A stretch of 64,000 nucleotides of DNA, from positions 69,882,891-69,946,890 of the forward strand of contig NC_134398.1 in the NCBI RefSeq assembly GCF_050003625.1, in the 5' to 3' direction. Made by a program: the position numbers and the translations under genes. Below the pieces are notes generated by a model, which had not been told where the DNA came from, ran no database searches, and worked only from the letters and a program-made list of their open reading frames with translations. The stretch is from Haematobia irritans (taxonomy: Eukaryota > Arthropoda > Insecta > Diptera > Muscidae). Positions 11,081 to 22,579 of this stretch are shown here, piece by piece (position 1 is the stretch's first letter; every line of letters starts with the position of its first letter).

Positions 11081-11154
11081 CGACGTGGAGCAGTGGTTGG
11101 TACGTCCGCCTTGCATGCCAAGGGTCCTGCGTTCGATCCCTGCTTCGACCGACA
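11081..11154 (+). other. tRNA-like Pol III module (right) followed by T-run
   Basis: A-box-like TGGAGCAGTGG, a central ccttgcatgccaagg hairpin that resembles an anticodon arm, then gttcgatccc as B box and cgaccgacacc. A run of Ts from 11158 would terminate Pol III. It is related to the SINE head (ccgccttgcat, cgaccgaacacc). Counterpart at 18130-18203. Confidence 0.65.
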
Positions 11155-11616
11155 CCATTTTTTTATTTTTTTTATTTTGTTTTTTACATATATTTTTTAC
11201 GAATATTCCAAATACGTTCGGAATATCCCGAAAAGGTGTTCAACTTTACATACTACTATATTAACTTTTTACTACTAAACTGTAAAGTCTGTCTTATAAA
11301 AAACTTAAATTCAGAAAAATTCAAATTATTTGAAACATAGCACAATTTCTACTGTCTTATTTTTAACGGACTTTTTATAGCATATGAAAAAAGCTGAAAA
11401 AGCGAAAAAATAAAATCTTCTTCATAGAGTCAAATACACAAAACCCACATTTAAAAGAGAATTGTGTCTTAAAAGTATCCTTACTTGAATTCTCGGCTTC
11501 ATTGGCTCGGAATCAATAGCAAAATTTTTAAAATAGAGACACAATCTTTGGAACCGGACATGCTATTTTTCAGTATTTAATTACCTTTCTTTAAATATTT
11601 TGACTTACTCGTCCTA

Positions 11617-12131
11617 CACTCAAAAAAAGTGAACTCTCTATTTCACTAAAGCCAATTTAACTTTATTTTAGTTCATGGAATTATTATGTTTGGAGAAAGT
11701 TTTCTTTACTCTAATACTTTTTTGTGTACGTTAGTTAAATTAACTAAACCCGAGGAAAAAAATATACTCAAATGAAGCATAAAGATTGACTAAATTCGTC
11801 TCTTTCACAAAATAGTTCAGAATTTCTTTAAATTTGTAAATTTTACCAAAAATGCGTCCATCGTGAACTTCGTATGTCACTAAAGACATTCTTGCAATTT
11901 TGAACTCCAAGTTTTTTCTTCAAACTACAAAATTTTCTTTAACAAGTGAAAAAACTTAGTTATGTCTAAAAAATTTTCTTGTATTTGTCGAAAAATATTT
12001 ACTTATTTTTATGACATCGGCGTGATGCCAAGGTTTGTAATACTGTTTAGTTAAAATTTTCTACAAATATTCAAAATTTTCTAAAATTAATCGAAAGTTT
12101 TCTTCCTGGTGCGTTCACTGTTTTTTCAGTG
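11617..12131 (+). mobile_element. Family K TA-target MITE (complete)
   Basis: 515 bp starting cactcaaaaaaagtgaac and ending gttcactgttttttcagtg. The ends form an imperfect inverted repeat and are flanked by TA (11615-11616, 12132-12133). A partial inverted copy sits at 5836-6000. Non-coding. Confidence 0.85.
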
Positions 12132-12957
12132 TACGTTCCGAGTTGTTTTGACGAAACAAAAAAAAGTGCCCGTAATGCGAAAATGATAAACAAAACTCAT
12201 GCTTTTTTAATGTCTTTTCTCTTGGTTCCGAATGAATTTTCTCTCCGAATACTCATTTTAATCTTTTTACTTAAGCATATACAATTTTTGGCGGTCTTAT
12301 GTCACAACATATATGTGTTTACTCCAAATTTGTAAATTTATACTTGTTTATATTCACACATTGTATTTTTCCAATCTTTAATGGAATTTTCTTTGTGTAT
12401 TTATATTTTTAAGTCGCCAATTGGTTACTTTCATTATTTTACTTCCAGCATACACTTTATGTCTCTCTTTCTAAACACATATATGTTTATTGTCTATTTC
12501 TAAATTAATATATGTTTGCATCAAAGCATATTATATTTACAAACATTTTATGTCCCAAACATAATATGTTCTGACATATTAACATATATGTCCCAAACAT
12601 ATTATGCTAGTTTATGATCATTATATGCTTGCACTTAAAAATATTGTGTTTAAAAATTTGATTTCCAAACATATAATTTTTACACCCAAACATATGAAAA
12701 ACAGGCTTTTTCGTCCGTGCAGTTAATAAAATTTTCTTGTTCAGTTGTAAATTCTTATTAGCAAAAATTCCATGTCTTATCTAGTTAATAAACTATTCCT
12801 AACTACTTTCACTTTAGGATTTTTTTTTTACTGAAACAAGTAAATTTTATTACTTCACACAACAATTTAACATAACGGAAATACAATGGCTAAACTAAAT
12901 TTATGAAATTTTTTTCCTTTAGTTTCGAAGGCACTTTTTTCTGGGTGTATAGTATAC

Positions 12958-14481
12958 CTCATGTATAATAAATTCTTACTTAAGGTGTGCCATAAATGCT
13001 TAACTCAATTTGTCGGGTATGAAATCTAAGAGCCGTTTGCATTAAATGAAAACTTAAATTTAATAAAAAATGCTAAAAAGCTACAAAATTAACAAATTAT
13101 AAATAGTTTTTCGGGATCCCGAAAAACTAATTCCGTCGATCGGCAATCCAAGGGTTAAATATTTTTTACCGAGTTGTAGTTAATGGTGTTAGTTAACAAT
13201 TTTACTAAAATCCTAGTCCTGAATAGTTAAAAATTACAAGGGTGAAGTTAATTTTTCGTTCAGCTAACAAAATTTTTATTAAGAGTTATTACGAAAAATA
13301 ACGACTACAAAGTTTAAATTTATAACACTATGTAATTTATTTTCCAACAGTGTAGTTAAAATGATTATCTTTGACGCCAATTAATAATTTTACTTAAATA
13401 TTGAAATTAATAAAAATAAATAAAACGCCATACTACAAATTAACTCTGTAAAATTAAAGAAATATAATCACGAAAACTAAATTACCTTAAATATAGAAAT
13501 TTAATATAAGTAATAGCACATTCACACTAGGCTAAAAACCTACTAAACAATGATTTTAAATCTCTTTTTATGCCCTTCACCACTATTGTGGTACAGGGTA
13601 TAATAAGTTGTGCATTTGTATGTAACGCCAAGAAATGGTGGTCACAGACCCAACTTTTAGTATACCGATCGGCTTAGAATTAAATTCTGAGTCGATTTAG
13701 CGATGTCCGTCTGTCTGTCTGTCTGTATATGTAATTTTGTGCACAAAGTACAGCTCGCAATTTAAGTCCGATCGTCCTCAAATTTGGCATAGGGCCGTTT
13801 CAAGGGATAGAGACAATCGCTATTGGTTTTGGAAAAAATCGGTTCAGATTTAGATATAGCTGCCATATATATTTATCCCCGATTTGGTCATAGTTAGCGT
13901 GTTTATCAACCGATTTTCTTGAAATACCGTACATCCAAATATTTTATGAATCTCGAAAATCCTGCAAAATATCAGCCAAATCGGTTCAGATTTAGATATA
14001 GCCCCCATATATATATCTTTCGTCCGATTTAGACTCATATGACCACAGAAGCCAAAGTTTACTACCGATCTTCGTGAAATTTTGCACAGAGGGTACAATT
14101 GACATTCTACCAATGCTTGGTTAATTTGATTGAAATCGGTGCAAATTTAGATATAGCTCCCGTATATATCTTTCGTCCGATTTGAACTTATATGGCCACA
14201 AAAGCCAGAGTTTTGCCGTGATTTGCTTCAAATTTTGCACAAGGGGTACTTTTAACGATACTATTATATGTGCCAAAAATGGTCAAAATCGATTCAGATT
14301 TAGATATAGCTCCCATATATATCTTTCGTCCGATTTGAACTTATATGGCCTCAAAATCCAGGGTTTTGCCGTGATTTGCTTCAAATTTCGCACAAGGAGT
14401 ACGTTTAGTAGTATCGGTAATTGTACCAAAATTGGTTGAAGTCGGTTCAGATTTAGATATGGCTCCCATATATATCTTCCG
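12958..14481 (+). repeat. Tandem 1.52-kb unit, copy 1 of 3
   Basis: 1,524-bp unit beginning ctcatgtataataaattctt. The first about 610 bp are AT-rich unassigned sequence; the rest, from ttttatgcccttcaccacta (about 13567), is a DINE-like element with gtccgtctgtctgtctgtct and modules carrying tttagatatagctcccatat. The frames at 13850-14113, 14182-14439 and 14283-14486 are repeat translations. Confidence 0.95.
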
Positions 14482-16005
14482 CTCATGTATAATAAATTCT
14501 TACTTAAGGTGTGCCATAAATGCTTAACTCAATTTGTCGGGTATGAAATCTAAGAGCCGTTTGCATTAAATGAAAACTTAAATTTAATAAAAAATGCTAA
14601 AAAGCTACAAAATTAACAAATTATAAATAGTTTTTCGGGATCCCGAAAAACTAATTCCGTCGATCGGCAATCCAAGGGTTAAATATTTTTTACCGAGTTG
14701 TAGTTAATGGTGTTAGTTAACAATTTTACTAAAATCCTAGTCCTGAATAGTTAAAAATTACAAGGGTGAAGTTAATTTTTCGTTCAGCTAACAAAATTTT
14801 TATTAAGAGTTATTACGAAAAATAACGACTACAAAGTTTAAATTTATAACACTATGTAATTTATTTTCCAACAGTGTAGTTAAAATGATTATCTTTGACG
14901 CCAATTAATAATTTTACTTAAATATTGAAATTAATAAAAATAAATAAAACGCCATACTACAAATTAACTCTGTAAAATTAAAGAAATATAATCACGAAAA
15001 CTAAATTACCTTAAATATAGAAATTTAATATAAGTAATAGCACATTCACACTAGGCTAAAAACCTACTAAACAATGATTTTAAATCTCTTTTTATGCCCT
15101 TCACCACTATTGTGGTACAGGGTATAATAAGTTGTGCATTTGTATGTAACGCCAAGAAATGGTGGTCACAGACCCAACTTTTAGTATACCGATCGGCTTA
15201 GAATTAAATTCTGAGTCGATTTAGCGATGTCCGTCTGTCTGTCTGTCTGTATATGTAATTTTGTGCACAAAGTACAGCTCGCAATTTAAGTCCGATCGTC
15301 CTCAAATTTGGCATAGGGCCGTTTCAAGGGATAGAGACAATCGCTATTGGTTTTGGAAAAAATCGGTTCAGATTTAGATATAGCTGCCATATATATTTAT
15401 CCCCGATTTGGTCATAGTTAGCGTGTTTATCAACCGATTTTCTTGAAATACCGTACATCCAAATATTTTATGAATCTCGAAAATCCTGCAAAATATCAGC
15501 CAAATCGGTTCAGATTTAGATATAGCCCCCATATATATATCTTTCGTCCGATTTAGACTCATATGACCACAGAAGCCAAAGTTTACTACCGATCTTCGTG
15601 AAATTTTGCACAGAGGGTACAATTGACATTCTACCAATGCTTGGTTAATTTGATTGAAATCGGTGCAAATTTAGATATAGCTCCCGTATATATCTTTCGT
15701 CCGATTTGAACTTATATGGCCACAAAAGCCAGAGTTTTGCCGTGATTTGCTTCAAATTTTGCACAAGGGGTACTTTTAACGATACTATTATATGTGCCAA
15801 AAATGGTCAAAATCGATTCAGATTTAGATATAGCTCCCATATATATCTTTCGTCCGATTTGAACTTATATGGCCTCAAAATCCAGGGTTTTGCCGTGATT
15901 TGCTTCAAATTTCGCACAAGGAGTACGTTTAGTAGTATCGGTAATTGTACCAAAATTGGTTGAAGTCGGTTCAGATTTAGATATGGCTCCCATATATATC
16001 TTCCG
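14482..16005 (+). repeat. Tandem 1.52-kb unit, copy 2 of 3
   Basis: Same 1,524 bp as copy 1; I saw no difference on reading. The junction joins atatcttccg to ctcatgtata with at most 1-2 bp of shared sequence, so the duplication is not between flanking long repeats. Confidence 0.95.
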
Positions 16006-17539
16006 CTCATGTATAATAAATTCTTACTTAAGGTGTGCCATAAATGCTTAACTCAATTTGTCGGGTATGAAATCTAAGAGCCGTTTGCATTAAATGAAAA
16101 CTTAAATTTAATAAAAAATGCTAAAAAGCTACAAAATTAACAAATTATAAATAGTTTTTCGGGATCCCGAAAAACTAATTCCGTCGATCGGCAATCCAAG
16201 GGTTAAATATTTTTTACCGAGTTGTAGTTAATGGTGTTGCTACGACTTAGTTAACAATTTTACTAAAATCCTAGTCCTGAATAGTTAAAAATTACAAGGG
16301 TGAAGTTAATTTTTCGTTCAGCTAACAAAATTTTTATTAAGAGTTATTACGAAAAATAACGACTACAAAGTTTAAATTTATAACACTATGTAATTTATTT
16401 TCCAACAGTGTAGTTAAAATGATTATCTTTGACGCCAATTAATAATTTTACTTAAATATTGAAATTAATAAAAATAAATAAAACGCCATACTACAAATTA
16501 ACTCTGTAAAATTAAAGAAATATAATCACGAAAACTAAATTACCTTAAATATAGAAATTTAATATAAGTAATAGCACATTCACACTAGGCTAAAAACCTA
16601 CTAAACAATGATTTTAAATCTCTTTTTATGCCCTTCACCACTATTGTGGTACAGGGTATAATAAGTTGTGCATTTGTATGTAACGCCAAGAAATGGTGGT
16701 CACAGACCCAACTTTTAGTATACCGATCGGCTTAGAATTAAATTCTGAGTCGATTTAGCGATGTCCGTCTGTCTGTCTGTCTGTATATGTAATTTTGTGC
16801 ACAAAGTACAGCTCGCAATTTAAGTCCGATCGTCCTCAAATTTGGCATAGGGCCGTTTCAAGGGATAGAGACAATCGCTATTGGTTTTGGAAAAAATCGG
16901 TTCAGATTTAGATATAGCTGCCATATATATTTATCCCCGATTTGGTCATAGTTAGCGTGTTTATCAACCGATTTTCTTGAAATACCGTACATCCAAATAT
17001 TTTATGAATCTCGAAAATCCTGCAAAATATCAGCCAAATCGGTTCAGATTTAGATATAGCCCCCATATATATATCTTTCGTCCGATTTAGACTCATATGA
17101 CCACAGAAGCCAAAGTTTACTACCGATCTTCGTGAAATTTTGCACAGAGGGTACAATTGACATTCTACCAATGCTTGGTTAATTTGATTGAAATCGGTGC
17201 AAATTTAGATATAGCTCCCGTATATATCTTTCGTCCGATTTGAACTTATATGGCCACAAAAGCCAGAGTTTTGCCGTGATTTGCTTCAAATTTTGCACAA
17301 GGGGTACTTTTAACGATACTATTATATGTGCCAAAAATGGTCAAAATCGATTCAGATTTAGATATAGCTCCCATATATATCTTTCGTCCGATTTGAACTT
17401 ATATGGCCTCAAAATCCAGGGTTTTGCCGTGATTTGCTTCAAATTTCGCACAAGGAGTACGTTTAGTAGTATCGGTAATTGTACCAAAATTGGTTGAAGT
17501 CGGATCAGATTTAGATATGGCTCCCATATATATCTTCCG
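16006..17539 (+). repeat. Tandem 1.53-kb unit, copy 3 of 3
   Basis: Differs from the others by a 10-bp insertion (gctacgactt at about 16239) and one T-to-A change (gtcggatcag near 17502). After 17539 the DINE-like sequence continues without the jump back (cccgatttgtactcatatga), so this copy keeps the original right flank. Confidence 0.95.
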
Positions 17540-17940
17540 CCCGATTTGTACTCATATGACCAGGGGGGCCAATGTTATACTCCCATTTAAGTGAAATTTC
17601 GCATAGATAGCAGAATTATTATTCTAACTATACACCCTCAAAAAAAATCGCTTCTTTAACATATGTTCCAAACATATTTTGCAGGAAGCACATATATTAT
17701 TGCATACTGCCGAAACATTAATATGTTTGTTTTATGTGAACATATTATATGTTTGGAAGCATTTTGAGCCAAAAATATTATATGCTTGGAAGAATTTTTC
17801 CCAAACACGATTGTGCTCATTCCCTAACATACTCGTAATTTTCACTTCCACGAATTTTTTTATTTATTGGCACCTTTCTCTGTAATACAAATAATGTTGA
17901 AGAAATTATTCACTTTTATAAATTTTTAAAATTTTACCTT

Positions 17941-18014
17941 TCGCCTGCACGGAGAATCGAACCGAGGACCATACAGTTTGTAAGCCAACACACTATCCAC
18001 TGGGCTACGTAGCT
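17941..18014 (-). other. tRNA-like Pol III module (left)
   Basis: Minus strand: TAGCCCAGTGG A box followed by GGTTCGATTC B box, cognate to 10881-10953 with substitutions. It points away from the module at 18130. Confidence 0.65.
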
Positions 18015-18129
18015 GTTATAGTCACCAGTAGATAATTATCGTTTTAAGTTATATTTATGTAGCATAGTTTGCAGCGCCCACGAGCCTATGCAAACATAAC
18101 ATTATTTAACAGAAACATACATTTGTTTG

Positions 18130-18203
18130 CTACGTGGAGCAGTGGTTAGCATGTCTGCCTTGCATGCAAAGGGTCGTGGGTTCAATCCCTGCTCCGACCG
18201 AAC
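18130..18203 (+). other. tRNA-like Pol III module (right) followed by long T-run
   Basis: TGGAGCAGTGG, ccttgcatgcaaagg hairpin, ggttcaatcc (one change from a B box), ccgaccgaac, then more than 20 Ts from about 18206. Cognate to 11081-11154. The open frame across it is incidental. Confidence 0.65.
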
Positions 18204-18204
18204 A

Positions 18205-18240
<36 letters not shown>

Positions 18241-19956
18241 CATTTATATTTATATTATATTATTTTTTTTTTTTAATGAAACTTCGAAATGTGCGTTATT
18301 AAAGATTTATAGTCAGTAACAGTGCTTGATATAAACGAAATTGACTGATTTTTGGATAAAATATTATTTTTTATTGCAAAAATAACAATCTTGTAATAAA
18401 AAACTGTTTTTGTACAAAACTTTAAAATTTGGAAGGAATCCAAAAACTAACAAAAGAAGAACGTGGAGTCGAGTATAAACATACATACATAATTTTATAA
18501 TATAAACATAAATTTATTTAGGAGTGAACAGTTTTTTACTAGCATTTAACACCATCGCTCTAAAATTCCTTTTATTTTTCTTTAATAATTCATTTTAAAG
18601 AAAATAAACTTTTTAAATTGTTTTAGCTGTAAAACTCGAACTTAATGCCCGCTTTTATATTTGATGGTGTCCGTCAACTCCTCGTGGACTACTTTTTAAT
18701 AAAGAGGAACTAAAGTTTGTTTTTTTACATTTTACTGTGTAATTTTTCACTATTTCCTCCTTATTTCATTTTACTGTCCCAACTCTAAAAAGAGTATAGT
18801 GCCCTTTCGTTATTTTTATGAAGACCCCTGATTTCTTTTAACGAACCAAGAAAAAAATTGTGTCCATAATGCCAAAATGATAAACAAAACACATGTCCAC
18901 ACATACATAAAATGCTGCTCTCAAGGCGAAAACATAAGCTGTTTGTTTTTCAAATGTCTATTCTCTTGGTTCAGAATGTATATTCTCTTTATTCAAATTA
19001 AATAATATTTAGACTTAAACATATAAAATTTTTGGCCTTATCATAAAACAGTTTTCCGAAACAACATACAAGCGGTTTCACAGAAATTGTTCTCTTTTGA
19101 CTCTTTTGCTGTGTTATATTGATATCTTTCGTCAACTCTACCGGTTTCCATCTCTATTTCTCTCTATACTCTCTCTGTCGCTTTGAATAAAATATCACAA
19201 CATATGTATGTTTAGTCGAAATTTGTAAATTTTTATATGTTTGTATTCACACATATGATTTTTATGAAACATTCATGCCCCAAACATAATATATTCTAAC
19301 ATATTAACATAGATGTCCCAAACATTTAGTGTTAGTTCAGGAACATTACATGTTCGCACTTAAATATATTGTGGTTTAAAGTCGAGCCCGAAACACATTT
19401 TGTTTACATCGGAACATATGAAAAACATATTTTTCTAACAGTGTACATGTCAAATTTAGTCAAAATTGGTTCAGATTATATATAGCTCCCATATATACGT
19501 ACACCAGAGTTGGGGAAATATGGTAGACTGTTACACATTTTAGACCCATTTTCAATGGAAGTTTCCTCCAATTAACTGGATAGTGTCAGCCGATTTAAAT
19601 TTTAATTCTAGAGATTTTGTAGAAGTAAAAAAATTGCCTCCTTTATATAGCTTTCAGCAAATGTGAAGTAGTTGAGATGGCAACACAAATTTTGGCCTAC
19701 ATAGGGGTGGAGGGTATAATATAGTCGGCTCCGCCCGACTTTAGACTTTACTTACTTGTTTATAAGGCAAATGACGGTTGAAATCTAGTTATAGTGGATT
19801 TTGGAAGTGTAATGTGAATGAGGTATAAAATAAAAAGTTAAAATAACAGTTTAGCAGTTTTACTCATGTACCTGGCCACATATCAATCCAAAGCACTTAC
19901 CTACTTTTTGTGTACAAATCTAAAGTTATTCCTATTGATTATCGTGTCTTCAACAG

Positions 19957-20711
19957 GCTACACCAGTTGCTGCCAGCACACTGTCATTCTTTTTACTATC
20001 ACTGGATCGTTATGCAACAGTTAAACATCCACGTTTGGCACAACTACGTCAGCGTCGTTATTTACACGTTTCTTTGGCTCTTTTCTCATGGATGACATCA
20101 GCTATTGTTAGTGTACCGTTTTTGTTTATCTATAAAATTGTTGCAAAAACTGTCATAAAAAATGCTGCACATAGACCATCGCCCATGCCCATGCCCATGC
20201 CCATGCCAACGTTTCCATCATTATCATCCACGGAAGCAGTAATTGCACTATCCCCACCATCATCGTTGCCAACTGGGGCGATGTTAACAACACTCCCACC
20301 GATTCCTACCTCTGGTGCTGGAGAGTTTCCCAACGTTAGCATTAGTTGTCACTTGGATCCTGGTGCCAATCCAGCATTTGTTGTATTCATTTTTATTCAT
20401 ACCCTGGTCGTTTTTGTTCTCCCGGGCATTGGTGTACTCCTCAATCACTATGGGGTTCGGCGGAAATTATGCGCTCTGTCGTTGACAGCTAGGGCAGCAC
20501 ATGGTGAACTACCACTTCCGATGCCAATACTACGACGTCAAACTCATATGGTGATTGTAACGGGCATTGCGAATGCTCATCAAGCTGCTGGCTGTGGTGG
20601 TACAACGGATGATACCTCCAATGGCGGTGATATACAAATGCAAAATTTAAATCCGAGAGGTGCAATTTCGAGTCGCAATATCATCAAGTCGAAAAATCCC
20701 ATATCTCCAAG
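19957..20711 (+). CDS. Class A GPCR, coding exon 2
   Basis: Acceptor caacag at 19951-19956, donor AAG|gtatgt at 20711, ending in phase 2. It encodes residues 194-444 plus two bases: TM3 with DRY (210-212), TM4 with Trp 238, a second extracellular loop of about 75 residues rich in MP repeats and Ser/Pro and carrying an NVS sequon and the conserved Cys (SISC, 324), TM5 with Pro 349 (FVLPG), and most of a long third cytoplasmic loop. The MP-repeat DNA is a short hexanucleotide-type repeat (cccatg), likely variable in length between individuals. The frame is continuous with exons 1 and 3. Start of the reading frame comes from exon 1, not from a local ATG. Confidence 0.9.
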
Positions 20712-20824
20712 GTATGTATGCAATTTAACGTCCAAGGAAAAATGGTGGTTTATGGGTCTACAATAAAACAAGAATGCTCCTAAGATCCTTGTTTTATTTT
20801 AGACCCATTAAAAAGTTCAATGAA
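20712..20824. other. Start of intron 2
   Basis: From the gtatgt donor to the first MITE. Nothing recognised. Confidence 0.6.
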
Positions 20825-20826
20825 TA

Positions 20827-21600
20827 CACCCTCAAAAAAATCGCTTCTGTAACACATTTTGCTTCAAGCATACGTATTTTCAGGATTGGTCCAAACAAAA
20901 TATTGTATTGTTCAAACATATTATGTTTCAACTTAGGCATACACTGGTAGAAAAAAAATTTTATGAAATTTTCTTTGTGTATATATATATATTTTTTTTA
21001 AGGCGCCAATTGGTTACTTCCATTCTTTTACTTGCAGCATACTCTGTAGGTCTCTCTTTCTAAACACATATATGTTTATAGGCTATTTCTAAATTAATAT
21101 ATGTTTGCATCTACACACAAAAATTTTTTTTTCTGATTCAATCACGAAATTAATTGATCCAATTAATTTTTTAATTGAAATGTCTTCAATCACAGAATTG
21201 ATAGTATCAATTAAAAAATTAATTGACAGTCAATTAAAAAATTAATTGATCCAATTAAATATTTAATTGATACTATTAATTTGTGTGATTGATTTTTATT
21301 TCAATTAAAAAATTTGTTGAATCAATTAAATTTTTAATTGAATATTTTTTAAAACTCAATTAAGATTTTAATTGGAAAAATTTTCGTGAAATTTTTTTCT
21401 GTGTAAGCATTTTATATTTACAACCATTTTATATCACAAACATACTATGTTGTAATATATTAACATATATGTCCCAAACATGTTATGCTAGTTTATGAAC
21501 ATTATATGCTTGCACTCAAAAATTTTGTATTAAAAAATTTGAGTTTCAAACATATAATTTTTACACTCAAACATATGAAAAACAGTCTTTTTCGTCTGTG
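20827..21600 (+). mobile_element. Family G MITE with inserted foldback MITE
   Basis: Starts CACCCTCAAAAAAATCGCTT, ends cagtctttttcgtctgtg, flanked by TA (20825-20826, 21601-21602). It is shorter than the intron 1 copies and lacks the tRNA-like pair. The foldback MITE at 21114-21403 sits inside it. Confidence 0.85.
21114..21403 (+). mobile_element. Family M foldback MITE
   Basis: 290 bp, nearly palindromic throughout, with repeated aattaattgatccaattaa-type words. It starts cacacaaaaattttt, ends aaatttttttctgtg, and is flanked by TA (21112-21113, 21404-21405). The inserted site ctaagca is intact in other family G copies. An inverted sister copy is at 27305-27593. Confidence 0.9.
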
Positions 21601-21605
21601 TACAA

Positions 21606-22138
21606 CATAAACTTCACCAAGAGAAGGAATATGTTATGATCTTGAGACTTGTTTGAAATGATCATATTCCTTCTCTGCGCGTATTAACATACACCCAGAA
21701 AAAGTGACCCCTTCTTTAAGTTAAAATGAACTCATTGTGAAGAAAGTTGAACTTCGTATAGCGCCAAAGACATTTTTATTTGTTTGAACGATGCATCGAC
21801 TGGCTTTGAAATATTAGTTTATTATTCCACTATTTCCAATTTCCATGTAATGTTATCAACTGTAAAACGCATTTTTGTTCTTCTTGTACACCCAGAGAAG
21901 GAATATGATTACCTCAAACATGTTTTAAGAGCAAAATGTTATTTTTGGGGGGTGACCATGTAACATGGTTTTCGCAACCATGTTATTTTCTCGGAAATCA
22001 AGTACCTGATTTCGGCAAGCAGGATATATTTGACGAGAAAATAACATTTTAGTGACAAACATGTTACATGGTCACCATACAAAAATAACATTTTGCTCTT
22101 GAAACAGGTTTGAGGTGATCATATTCCTTCTCTGCGTG
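21606..22138. mobile_element. Family N foldback MITE and a related remnant
   Basis: A complete 250-bp copy at 21889-22138 starts cacccagagaaggaatatga and ends cattccttctctgcgtg-type sequence, with TA on both sides and terminal arms of about 75 bp separated by a short loop. A shorter hairpin remnant lies at 21607-21690. The termini are close to those of family H (cacgcagagaag). The stretch between them is AT-rich and unassigned. Confidence 0.75.
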
Positions 22139-22579
22139 TACTTTTGACTTTTAATAAGTTGCAGCTTAACGATTTTGTCCTCCTTTTACAATTTCAATAA
22201 AACAAAATAAAATCGTAGTTTTCTATAGTGTTTTATTTTTAATTCTTTCCAATATTTCGAACACCATCGTTGTCCGTCCTCAATTTTTTCACAAAAAGTT
22301 AGCGTCACTGAATGTTACCTGATAATTGAAGATTCCAAAATGAAGACGAATGAAGGGGTTGTTATTCTTCTGGTATTTTCTTTCTTTATACACCATCTCG
22401 AACATTGATAGACGTATTGTTTGTTGTTTATGTTTAATAATTTTCAAAAACGAAAAATTTCTCACTAATTTAAAATAACATATACTTTATATATTTTATT
22501 GGTTATTTATTATATTATTTTACTAAATTATTTTTTTAACGATATCTCCGTATATCATAACAACACGATTCCAACTAAA
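22139..22579. other. Unassigned intron 2 DNA
   Basis: AT-rich, no gene or repeat recognised. Confidence 0.5.

Larger units (their letters stand above)
10417..12719 (+). mobile_element. Large family G MITE with divergent tRNA-like modules
   Basis: 2,303 bp from CACCCTCAAAAAAATCGCTT to ggctttttcgtccgtg, flanked by CA on both sides (a variant of the family's usual TA). The empty site is visible in the paralogue near 24045. The interior has many CCAAACATAT words, a minus-strand tRNA-like module (10881-10953), a plus-strand tRNA-like module (11081-11154), and an inserted family K MITE. No protein is encoded. Confidence 0.75.
9355..12947 (+). mobile_element. Family L TA-target MITE, heavily interrupted
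   Basis: Starts cactaaaaaaagtgaaccc and ends gcactttttt plus ctgggtg, flanked by TA at 9353-9354 and 12948-12949. Its own sequence (10190-10416 and 12720-12947) matches 23860-24160 plus 25683-25806. Inserted into it are a family G MITE remnant with a SINE (9376 to about 10160) and a second, large family G element (10417-12719) that itself holds a family K MITE. No transposase is visible. Confidence 0.7.
17633..19443 (+). mobile_element. Large family G MITE in intron 1
   Basis: 1,811 bp from CACCCTCAAAAAAAATCGCT to tttttctaacagtg, flanked by TA (17631-17632, 19444-19445), interrupting DINE-like element C. It carries the same divergent tRNA-like pair as 10417-12719. Non-coding apart from short repeat frames. 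Confidence 0.8.
16617..19757 (+). repeat. DINE-like element C, split by a family G MITE
   Basis: Starts tatgcccttcaccactattg and holds about 118-bp modules (cggttcagatttagatatag, cccatatatatctttcgtcc). It resumes after the MITE at 19446 (caaatttagtcaaaattggt) and ends ggctccgcccgactttagac then ttacttacttgttt. Terminal form matches the copy ending at 54815. Confidence 0.75.

Noticed and set aside
13706..13730. CRISPR-like short repeats (gtctgtctg)
   Set aside because: Simple GTCT microsatellite typical of DINE-like elements; no spacers, and eukaryotic context.
20130..20342. Minus-strand frame with MGMGMG repeat
   Set aside because: Antisense of the MP repeat in GPCR exon 2.
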